DNA from: Anisus vortex
Lineage: Eukaryota; Mollusca; Gastropoda; Planorbidae
Assembly (NCBI GenBank): GCA_949126835.1
Contig: OX421508.1
Coordinates: 403,501 to 467,500 of the forward strand
DNA length: 64,000 nt
Reading direction: 5' to 3'
Below the pieces are notes generated by a model. It was given only the letters and a program-made list of their open reading frames with translations, ran no database searches and had not been told where the DNA came from. Both the position numbers and the translations under genes were made by a program. Below, one piece after another: positions 54,510 through 64,000 of this stretch; positions within the stretch are counted from its first letter, which is position 1; each line of letters starts with the position of its first letter.

Positions 54510-54765
54510 TGTTGTTTGTATGTTGTTTGTATGTTGTTTGTATGTTGTTTGTATGTTGTTTGTATGTTGTTTGTATGTTGTTTGTATGTTGTTTGTATGT
54601 TGTTTGTATGTTGTTTGTATGTTGTTTGTATGTTGTTTGTATGTTGTTTGTATGTTGTTTGTATGTTGTTTGTATGTTGTTTGTATGTTGTTTGTATGTT
54701 GTTTGTATGTTGTTTGTATGTTGTTTGTATGTTGTTTGTATGTTGTTTTTATGTTGTTTGTAGAG
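54510..54765. repeat. 11-bp minisatellite, about 23 copies
   Basis: Perfect or near-perfect units of GTATGTTGTTT. All three + frames stay open because no frame meets a stop in the 33-bp super-period, and one minus frame reads QHTNNIQTTYK repeats. These are artefacts of composition. Confidence 0.97.
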
Positions 54766-54784
54766 TTCCTGTAATATACAAGAT

Positions 54785-55035
54785 AATATAAGCGTAGGTC
54801 GCAGTAATCTTCTCTATAGAAGGATCGTCTATATAAGATAAGACAAGCGTTCGACGCAGTGATCTTCATCAGTAAGTGACAGGGTAGACTCTGAGTTACC
54901 AGACCCCGGGGAAAATATGGATTCAAACCCAGGACCTTTGGAATAACAACACACGGACCAATTAATGTGCCAAGTAGAACACATGGACCAAGTAATGTGC
55001 CATGTAGAACACACAGACCAAGTAATGTGCCAAGT
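54785..55035. repeat. LINE B tail piece and 30-bp repeat
   Basis: AAGCGTAGGTCGCAGTAATC and CTATAGAAGGATCGTCT (54790-54834) match the LINE B tail. Three units around GGACCAAGTAATGTGCCAAG follow at 54955-55035. Confidence 0.65.
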
Positions 55036-55924
55036 AGATAACTTTAATGACTTAGACAATTATAATCTGTTAATAAGAGCACAATTATTATACTGCTACT
55101 GAATGCGTTTATTTTGAGGTGGTACTTAAGAGTACCATTAGTCATTAGGGCAAAGAAAAGTTAAATTTAAAAAAAAAAGTTCTTACCTGATTGGCTGGGA
55201 AATGTAGCGGGTTTTACTAAACTGAAATAAAGCAATAACTTAAAATGTAGTTTCTAAATGTAGCGCTAGTGAAAAAAATCTTTGGATGAAAAATTATTTT
55301 TTTCTGACCAAAACCAAAAAAGCCCGCCTAAGTGGTTACTGGTAGATTGGAAACAAATGCTGGAACTTTGCGTTTATAAACTCGAGCCCGAACTATACAA
55401 AGTTAAACACCCAATATTCTTATATGGAGCGAAGCGAAAACTAACAGTGTTCTGGTACCTAGGACGCCATTGGTTGGTTTCACAGTGTCGCGCGCTCTAC
55501 TTTCAGGTGACCGCGCATGTCAGGCATGAAAGTGAGGGGCGAAAGGCTTGTCGTGGGGGGAGGGGGGGAGGGGGTCGTGACTTTCTTCTTCTTTCACCCC
55601 CACATCGCCCTTCTTCTTCCTTGCATGCACCCCCCCTCCCCGTTGACTTGTGTGATGTTTCTTGAGTACGTAATTCTATGACGTCAGAGTTATAAGATTT
55701 CATTGTTATTGTTTTGTTGCCGCAATGATATTTATACTTCACAATTAACTTCTCGTTTTCTCTCGGTGGCGCTGACGATAAACGCATCTAATGAGGTTAA
55801 ACTAAATTGAATGACAAACAACTGCAGTTCAAAGTTCAGAGAGCAAAGGGGGTCGTTGAAAGCCAAGAATATCTGAACCTGTATGTCCGTAAATTATAGG
55901 ATAAATAATACGTCTGCTTGTTTG
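55036..55924. other. intergenic sequence, G-rich segment
   Basis: A 127-codon + frame (55282-55665) and an overlapping 94-codon minus frame are low-complexity at one end and match nothing I know. A G-run lies near 55555-55574. No gene called. Confidence 0.5.
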
Positions 55925-56145
55925 GCATTAGCAAGTTTTCAAATAGTGACACAATATGTGTAGCACTATCAAGTTATCAAATAGTGACACAATATGTGTA
56001 GCACTATCAAGTTATCAAATAGTGACACAATATGTGTAGCACTATCAAGTTATCAAATAGTGACACAATATGTGTAGCACTATCAAGTTATAAAATAGTG
56101 ACACAATATGTGTAGCACTATCAAGTTATCAAATAGTGACACTTT
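55925..56145. repeat. 38-bp tandem repeat, about 5.7 copies
   Basis: Units contain CACTATCAAGTTATCAAATA then GTGACACAATATGTGTAG. Confidence 0.95.
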
Positions 56146-57149
56146 ATTCTATGACAAGGATAACTTAGAATGTGACTATTAATATCAACCAGAAAGAGAC
56201 AATTTTAATGAATAGGCCTATGTGAATTAGCTTTAGAATTGCTTGATCTAATAATTAAATTGAACCCAAAAGTTACTAATGTATCAATAACCTAGAAAAC
56301 AATAGACGGTCCTGACGGCCTCATTGTTCCTTAGTTGTGTGTTTTTTTTTGCTATACTAATTTGAGTTAGTTTTTTTTATGTGGGTAGTTATTTGTGACT
56401 TAGCTCTCTCCTATATCTTTTTCTTTCTCGCTCTCGACTGTGAGCTCGGGACAAGACGCTATCACGTGGCGAGTGAAGACATTAACCCTGACGTCATCTT
56501 ACTTACTGAACAAATCAGGAGTGACAACTCAACCTGAACTTTCCCAAACTGTTTTGTCTCCCCCTGCCATGAAATGTATCGCTTGGGAAGAGACAAGGGA
56601 AAAGAAGGAAGAAAAAACGCCGTAGACCATCTAAAATCAACAAACTGTATGTGAGTGTGTTTTTAATTGTGTACAGACATACAGACCTACTGACACATAT
56701 ACATACATCTGTTTGAATGATGGACATAAATGATTTTTCTAAAGAATTATCACCCCTTATATACAATGATTTAGCTGCGCCTCTGTCGGGATTAGCCAAA
56801 AGGACGGGGGGGGGGGTTGCAATAAAATCTTACTATCATTGAGATACCATAAGAGTATCCATCTCACCCTCACATCAATGCATCCAATCACTCTCTGAGT
56901 ATCATCAAGGAACTGTTCAGATCTTCTTACGTCATCGCTGCTCCCCACGCCACCCCGTTATCCCGCACCCCTCCTCCTACCGCCCTCCTAGTTGTGTTTT
57001 TTTTATTCTCCTCAAGTTCTGGAACTGCCAGGCTATTGGATCTACTACTTTATACACTGACCTAGACAATTGAAAGCAATAGATGAATAGACATCAGAAC
57101 TTAGAGACTGAAAGTTCGTTATAGAGGAAAAGTTGTCACCAGCTCGACA
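56146..57149. other. intergenic sequence
   Basis: A G-run lies at about 56805-56816. Short frames near 56440-56800 show no domain. No gene called. Confidence 0.5.
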
Positions 57150-57392
57150 CAGCCACAACAACACAGACCCAACAACACAGACACAACAACACAGACACAA
57201 CAACACAGACACAACAACACAGTCACAACAACACAGTTACAACAACACAATCACAACAACACAGTCATAACAACACAGACACAACAACACAGTCACAACA
57301 ACACAGTCACAACAACACAGACACAACACCACAGTCACAACAACACAGTCACAACAACACAGACACAACAACACAGACACAACAACAAAGTT
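57150..57392. repeat. 14-bp CACAACAACACAGT repeat, about 17 copies
   Basis: Units alternate GAC and GTC junctions. The antisense Cys/Val-rich frame is a repeat artefact. Confidence 0.95.
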
Positions 57393-57550
57393 TAAACAAT
57401 ATTGTAGTTCTGTCTGAAACACTGATCTATATATAAATATAAAGTAGACTGTGTGTGTGAATTCCAATCATCATTGGTTAATTTAAAGACACTAGACCCT
57501 TTTGTCTCATATTTTACTTTTGCGATCTCGCTTTCTGTATGTGCCCTCCC

Positions 57551-57590
57551 TAGCTGAGTGGTATACGTATCGAACTAGGTTCGATTCCCC
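57551..57590 (+). pseudogene. tRNA-like relic, truncated
   Basis: Box A-like TAGCTGAGTGGTATACG and box B-like GGTTCGATTCCCC lie only about 17 bases apart, so the anticodon arm is missing. Similar to the relic at 14261. Confidence 0.45.
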
Positions 57591-58105
57591 ACTGATAACT
57601 TGTTTTTCTATTTCCATTTTTTTTTAATGTCCATTAATATTACTTTTTTTTTAAAGATTGTACAGAATTTCAGGACTTAGAAAATGTCGACATTATGCAC
57701 TTGCACTTACCTTTAGAAGCTAGAAAATCTATAAGACTAGCTGAATCATAAAGTAGGATATGATTAATAATCATTAAAACAAATTTCTTTAGTCCAATAA
57801 TCTCAACTACATATATGTCGTGAATGAATCAACTATGCAGGCGGTCATATTGTCCTTGTTTGTTCAGGAAATCGTGTCTCGGTAAGAAACAACGACATGT
57901 TTAGGTCAGTGATGTTTCAAAAAAGTAGTACATAAACATAGTCAATTTTATGTATATAGATCAGTGCGTCTATTATCTGTGCATGTCACGACAGTGAGTA
58001 TCATGATCTATGATGACAGCTACATTGGGTTGATGTGTAGTGAGTTGGGAGTGGGTGGGGGGAGGGGTTAAATTCTACACACGTATGCAGTTTAAACAAA
58101 CATAT
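57591..58105. other. unique sequence
   Basis: Nothing recognised apart from a G-rich piece near 58045-58066. Confidence 0.5.
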
Positions 58106-58680
58106 ATATAAATAATAATAATAATAACGGTTCTTATATAGCGCATATCCCGTTGGTGATAGTTCTATGCGCTGACGACAGTTACAGAATACAGACAGAC
58201 AACAAAATATGTAATAATACGCTAATTCTGCTAACGAAATAGGTGAGTCTTCAGCCGCCTCTTGAAGGTGGCATAGCTAGGGCTCTGGCGAAGCTGTAGT
58301 GGGAGATGATTCCAAGCGGACGGCCCTGCGTAGGAAAATGAACGTTCACCAGCGGACACTAGCCTCACACGAAGGATCCGCAGAGTAAGCGCGTCAGAAG
58401 CCGAACGAAGTGGGCCGGACTGGGTGTAGAGCTCCAGACAAGAGCGAAGGTAATCCGGGGCACAGTTATTCAGGCACTTACAGCAGAGAGAAGCCAGCTT
58501 ATATGAGATCCGGTTGTTGATGGGTAGCCAGTGCAGAGATCGGAGCAGAGGAGTGATATTATTTGACTTCTTCTTCTTGAGAACTAGTCGGGCTGCACAG
58601 TTCTGGATACGTTGGAGTCCTTGAAGGGAGGAGGCCGAGAGACCAGCCAAGAGCGAATAGTCCAAGCGGGAAAAGAGGAG
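58106..58680 (-). mobile_element. LINE A copy 3, 5'-truncated
   Basis: The minus-strand frame 58231-58665 gives 144 residues of the reverse transcriptase C-terminus (SLLAGLSASSLQGLQRIQNC, HWLPINNRISYK, AGPSAWNHLPLQLR). The 3' end is an ATT repeat after GGGATATGCGCTATATAAG. An L2/CR1-like dead copy. Confidence 0.88.
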
Positions 58681-58689
58681 AGAGATGAT

Positions 58690-59517
58690 GATATATAAAC
58701 GAACTCGCGGTTACTATCCTTTTCTGATATTCTTTCTTTTGCTAAACACACATCGTTTAATCTTGCTAAACCGAAAACAAGTTATTGATATAAACATTAG
58801 AACAACTCTGTATGGTTTATGCAGAGACAGAGTTATCGGTAATTTTACTCGATTATTTTTTTCCTCTGTGCTTAAAAGTAATATAAAAACAACTCTCGAC
58901 AGCAATTATCGCATTACAAGGTCTGGATCTGTGAAGACTGGCAAAGATTTTTGTTACAATTTTTGCTTTTGGCTAAACGTGATTTAACGTGAAGAGAAAT
59001 CACTTTTTTTTTTTCATTTTTTTTTTTTATAAATTGATTTTTGTTTGTTTCATATTATGCTTTGCCATTCAACCCATTGGTTTGTGTTTTTAGATTTTAT
59101 TATTTTGACTCTTCACTTACTTGAAAGTTAAATTTGTCAATTGTCTGGTTAGGTTTTTTGAAATAAAAGTATTTACGACTTAAATTTATGTTTAAAGATG
59201 TGTTTGGTTTCTAATGGGGGTTTTCTAATGTCGTATTCTAGGTGTAAATTGTAAATTGTAGCGAGTTCATGTCAGATCATGCTAACTTCCGGTCTCTTCA
59301 AAATTGGGCAGATCTTGGGAACAAAACAAACAAAAGATAATGTTTTGTTAAAGCTTTCATTTTAAAATTATGGATTCAATTCCTTTAGAAAGAAGACAAG
59401 TTATGCCCCCTGTGTTCATCAAACTCTGACATTCATTCTTCAATTCCCCCAAACAGAAACAATGATCTGTTGATGCATTATTCAGTGAAATTTATTTGAA
59501 CATCTTTTCTTTTTAAT
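58690..59517. other. unique sequence
   Basis: A 100-codon + frame (58685-58987) starts inside LINE A and shows no known domain; long T-runs follow near 59005-59030. No gene called. Confidence 0.5.
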
Positions 59518-59705
59518 GTTACAGACGCTCCTTCTATAAAGAATATTATTGCGTCCTACGATCATCCATGGTCCGAGTCTAGTCTTACATTTTTTATTAA
59601 TGTTTTAAATGATGGTAAGTTCCTGTTTAGGCAACCCATTCCATGCCCGAATGCCACTCGAGAAGAAAGAGTATTTATATGCATTTGTTCTCGCATAAGG
59701 GATAA
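59518..59705 (-). mobile_element. LINE B 3' fragment
   Basis: Minus strand: decayed tail (LEWHSGMEWV region, related to IRAWNGLP) then the 3' region with AAGACTAGACTCGGACCATG and the complement of GACGCTCCTTCTATAAAG. Same arrangement as 26008-26200. Confidence 0.75.
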
Positions 59706-59898
59706 GGTATAAGGAAAGTTTGTCTGCCTATATGTGTATCTGAGCTTTGCAACAGGTTATTAGGTTGTACACATTACACATTAAGCAAACCACGAGATTT
59801 AAAGAATTTTTTGTTAAATTGTATATAATAAAGTGTCTACAGTGCACTTCTATCAATATACAATATAGCCCAAATGCCTATAAGCTTATTGCATATTT

Positions 59899-60642
59899 TC
59901 TTCACTTCGTGAAGTGAGAAGACTGAAGCTCTTATCGTCGGTACGAGACAGAGGATCGTGTCCCTCACTGCGTCCGATCTTCAGCTGGCTGATGCAACTG
60001 TGCCTTTCTCCCCGACTATCAAAAGCCTTGGCGTCTATCTGGACTCCACGCTGTCCATGCAAACCCACATCTCCTTCCTCACCGAAATCTGCTTCTTCCA
60101 TCTGCGTCGTATTGCCGCCATCCGTCGTTATCTCACCATGGAAGATTGTGTTAAGCTCATCATCTCTCTCCTATTTTCCCGCTTGGACTATTGTAATTCG
60201 CTTTTGGCTGGTCTCTCGGCCTCCTCCCTTCAAGGACTCCAACTGCGCAGCCCGACTATAGGTGCCTGAATAACTGCGCCCCGGATTATCTTCGCTCTTG
60301 AATGGAGCTCTACACCCAGTCCCGCCCACTTCGTTCGGCATCTGACGCGCTTACTCTGCGGATCCCTCGTGTGAGGCTAGTGTCCGCTGGCGAACGTTCA
60401 TTTTCCTACGCAGGACCGTCCGCTTGGAATCACCTCCCACTACAGCTTCGCCAGAGCCCTAGCTATGACACCTTCAGGAGCCGGCTGAAGACTCACCTAT
60501 TTCGTCAGCAGAATTAGCGTATTACTACATATTTCGTTGTCTGTCTGTATTCTGTAACTGTCGTCTGCGCATAGAACTGTCACCAACGGGATATGCGCTA
60601 TATAAGCACCGTTATTTATTTATTTATTTATTTATTTATAAA
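59899..60642 (+). mobile_element. LINE A copy 4, 5'-truncated, internally deleted
   Basis: The + strand reads the end of the reverse transcriptase (LGVYLDSTLSMQTHISFL, SRLDYCNSLLAGLSASSLQG), then loses the block between LQG and CAPDY by deletion near 60240, then resumes in another frame (LRSASDALTLRIPRVRLVSA, AGPSAWNHLPLQLR, LKTHLFRQQN). The 3' end is GGGATATGCGCTATATAAGC with a TTTA repeat. Confidence 0.88.
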
Positions 60643-61254
60643 GAGAATTTCATCCCCCTCTTTCCCAAGAGGTCACTAAAATGTTTAGATTAGTTACTTA
60701 GACATATTTAAACAATCCGTACAACGCTTGAATTTAAATTAAAAAATATTTAAAACATTATGTTTGAACTTAGATATAAATTAAATTAATCGGATGAATC
60801 AGTAACAGATATAGAGTTCTGTGATTTTTATATCGTGCGCTCGGTGACTAATTTATATTATCAAATGTTACAGGAGAAAATTAGATAACATAAACAGTAA
60901 AATAGTATATTAAAAAAGAGAAACAGAATATTTGTACAGATATCAACTAGGTCTGACGCGATACTTTACTGTGTTTTTTTTACTTTTTAAAAATTGGAAA
61001 GAAAACATTTTTTCCCCATCCAAATTGTGTTAGGAAATGAAAAGTTTAAAAACAATGGCGACGTAAACAGTATCACGTGACAGTATTGTGTTTGTTTCGT
61101 TTCCTTATAATTACATCTTTTTAAAAAACGTACACCACATATTTACGTGTCTCGCGAGCATCGACCCAAACACAGAGCTGGCAACCTGGATGAAAATATA
61201 GGCTAGTGCAATAAATTACAGTCAATAAAACATGCGCTGTACAGCTGTTGTCAT
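60643..61254. other. unique AT-rich sequence
   Basis: Nothing recognised. Confidence 0.5.
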
Positions 61255-61490
61255 ATAGTGTTGTAGTTATGTTGTGCTGTTCTGCCGTAGTGCTGTTGTG
61301 CTGTTATGCTGCAGTGTTGTAGTTCTGTTGTGCTGTTCTGCCGTAATCCTGTATTTTTGTAGTGTTGTAGTCATGTTGTGCTGTTCTGCCGTAGTGCTGT
61401 ATTTATGTAGGCCTAGTGTTGTAGTCATGTTGTGCTGTTCTGCTGTAGTGTTGTACTTCTGTTGTGCTGTAGTGATGCTACAGTTTGAGT
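61255..61490. repeat. degenerate TGTTGTGCTGTTCTGCCGTA repeat
   Basis: About five irregular units around GTTGTGCTGTTCTGCCGTAG. The Cys/Val/Leu-rich frame is an artefact. Confidence 0.8.
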
Positions 61491-61557
61491 TTAAAGTGTA
61501 AACTATAACTGATATAAAACATATTTGTTATTTCAAAGATTTGTTCAGATCATGGGC

Positions 61558-64000
61558 CTATCGTAATACTGAATAATATACCGCTCTTTGTATTCTACAC
61601 CTATCGTAATACTGAATAATTATACCGCTCTTTGTATTCTACACCTATCGTAATACTGAATAATTATACCGCTCTTTGTATTCTACACCTATCGTAATAC
61701 TGAATAATTATACCGCTCTTTGTATTCTACACCTATCGTAATACTGAATAATTATACCGCTCTTTGTATTCTCCACCTATCGAAATACTGAATAATTATA
61801 CCGCTCTTTGTATTCTACACCTATCGTAATACTGAATAATTATACCGCTCTTTGTATTCTACACCTATCGTAATACTGAATAATTATACAGCTCTTTGTA
61901 TTCTCCACCTATCGTAATACTGAATAATTATACCGCTCTTTGTATTCTACACCTATCGTAATACTGAATAATATACAGCTCTTTGTATTCTCCACCTATC
62001 GTAATACTGAATAATTATACCGCTCTTTGTATTCTCCATCTATCGTAATACTGAATAATATACCGCTCTTTGTATTCTCCACCTATCGTAATACTGAATA
62101 ATATACCGCTCTTTGTATTCTACACCTATCGTAATACTGAATAATATACCGCTCTTTGTATTCTCCACCTATCGTAATACTGAATAATATACCGCTCTTT
62201 GTATTCTCCACCTATCGTAATACTGAATAATATACCGCTCTTTGTATTCTCCATCTATCGTAATACTGAATAATATACCGCTCTTTGTATTCTACACCTA
62301 TCGTAATACTGAATAATATACCGCTCTTTGTATTCTACACCTATCGTAATACTGAATAATATACCGCTCTTTGTATTCTCCACCTATCGTAATACTGAAT
62401 AATATACCGCTCTTTGTATTCTCCACCTATCGTAATACTGAATAATATACCGCTCTTTGTATTCTCCACCTATCGTAATACTGAATAATATACCGCTCTT
62501 TGTATTCTCCATCTATCGTAATACTGAATAATATACCGCTCTTTGTATTCTCCACCTATCGTAATACTGAATAATATACCGCTCTTTGTATTCTCCACCT
62601 ATGGTAATACTGAATAATATACCGCTCTTTGTATTCTCCATCTATCGTAATACTGAATAATATACCGCTCTTTGTATTCTCCACCTATCGTAATACTGAA
62701 TAATATACCGCTCTTTGTATTCTCCACCTATCGTAATACTGAATAATATACCGCTCTTTGTATTCTCCACCTATCGTAATACTGAATAATATACCGCACT
62801 TTGTATTCTCCACCTATCGTAATACTGAATAATATACCGCTCTTTGTATTCTCCACCTATCGTAATACTGAATAATATACCGCTCTTTGTATTCTCCACC
62901 TATCGTAATACTGAATAATATACCGCTCTTTGTATTCTCCACCTATCGTAATACTGAATAATATACCGCTCTTTGTTTTCTACACCTATCGTAATACTGA
63001 ATAATATACCGCTCTTTGTATTCTCCACCTATCGTAATACTGAATAATATACCGCTCTTTGTTTTCTACACCTATCGTAATACTGAATAATATACCGCTC
63101 TTTGTATTCTCCACCTATCGTAATACTGAATAATATACCGCTCTTTGTATTCTCCACCTATCGTAATACTGAATAATATACCGCTCTTTGTATTCTCCAC
63201 CTATCGTAATACTGAATAATATACCGCTCTTTGTATTCTCCACCTATCGTAATACTGAATAATATACCGCTCTTTGTATTCTCCACCTATCGTAATACTG
63301 AATAATATACCGCTCTTTGTATTCTCCACCTATCGTAATACTGAATAATATACCGCTCTTTGTATTCTCCACCTATCGTAATACTGAATAATATACCGCT
63401 CTTTGTATTCTCCACCTATCGTAATACTGAATAATATACCGCTCTTTGTATTCTACACCTATCGTAATACTGAATAATTATACCGCACTTTGTATTCTCC
63501 GCCTATCGTAATACTGAATAATTATACCGCTCTTTGTATTCTCCGCCTATCGTAATACTGAATAATATACCGCTCTTTGTATTCTACACCTATCGTAATA
63601 CTGAATAATATACCGCTCTTTGTATTCTACACCTATCGTAATACTGAATAATTATACCGCACTTTGTATTCTCCGCCTATCGTAATACTGAATAATTATA
63701 CCGCTCTTTGTATTCTCCGCCTATCGTAATACTGAATAATATACCGCTCTTTGTATTCTCCGCCTATCGTAATACTGAATAATATACCGCTCTTTGTATT
63801 CTCCACCTATCGTAATACGGAATAATACACCGCTCTTTGTATTCTCCGCCTATCGTAATACTGAATAATTATACCGCACTTTGTATTCTCCGCCTATCGT
63901 AATACTGAATAATTATACCGCTCTTTGTATTCTCCGCCTATCGTAATACTGAATAATATACCGCTCTTTGTATTCTCCGCCTATCGTAATACTGAATAAT
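61558..64000. repeat. 43/44-bp minisatellite, at least 56 copies
   Basis: Units hold CTATCGTAATACTGAATAAT, then ATACCGCTCTTTGTATTC, then TCCAC or a variant. Units with AATAATTATACC are 44 bp, those with AATAATATACC 43 bp. The 44-bp form dominates at the left and near the right end, the 43-bp form in the middle. The array runs off the window. Confidence 0.97.

Noticed and set aside
55282..55787. Overlapping + and - frames of 127 and 94 codons
   Set aside because: Low-complexity G/C-rich ends and no recognisable domain; overlap on both strands suggests composition.

Overview
The window looks like AT-rich, gene-poor nuclear DNA of an animal. No convincing host protein gene was found. A tRNA-headed SINE at 53315-53589 resembles SINEs I associate with gastropod molluscs, so a mollusc is my tentative guess; nothing here proves it. 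No bacterial operons, rRNA or CRISPR arrays are visible.

The only long reading frames belong to three LTR retrotransposons, all on the + strand. All look Ty3/gypsy-related, but in the two with a full pol the integrase lies before reverse transcriptase, the order described for Gmr1-like elements. Element 1 (4979-13045) has one open 1607-codon frame and LTRs that look identical. Element 2 (29675-37474) is broken by an antisense L2/CR1-like LINE fragment at about 33631-34284. Element 3 (37599-44004) has LTRs identical by eye and a 929-codon Gag-protease frame with a shrunken integrase and no reverse transcriptase, so it looks like a recently mobilised non-autonomous relative.

Layout. 1-4700: tandem arrays (24, 32, 21 and 37 bp units) and a small SINE. 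4720-13332: a short hAT-like DNA transposon with 8-bp target duplication, split by element 1. 13333-19040: a Helitron-like relic, a GATA array, and a nest in which a solo LTR sits in LINE A, which sits in LINE B. 21500-22912: a 28-bp array. 23950-28210: many small arrays. 29178-45197: a 40-bp minisatellite split at the same point of its unit by elements 2 and 3. 46535-52520: 36-bp, 30-bp and 24-bp arrays. 53307-60642: a SINE, more LINE fragments and short arrays. 61558-64000: a 43/44-bp array running off the end.

The parts interact as mobile DNA: elements 1 and 2 encode or encoded their own integrase and reverse transcriptase, element 3 would need enzymes in trans, and the small SINE at 2849-3019 carries a 3' tail shared with LINE B, suggesting it borrowed that LINE's machinery. 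Several arrays show higher-order duplication of blocks of units.
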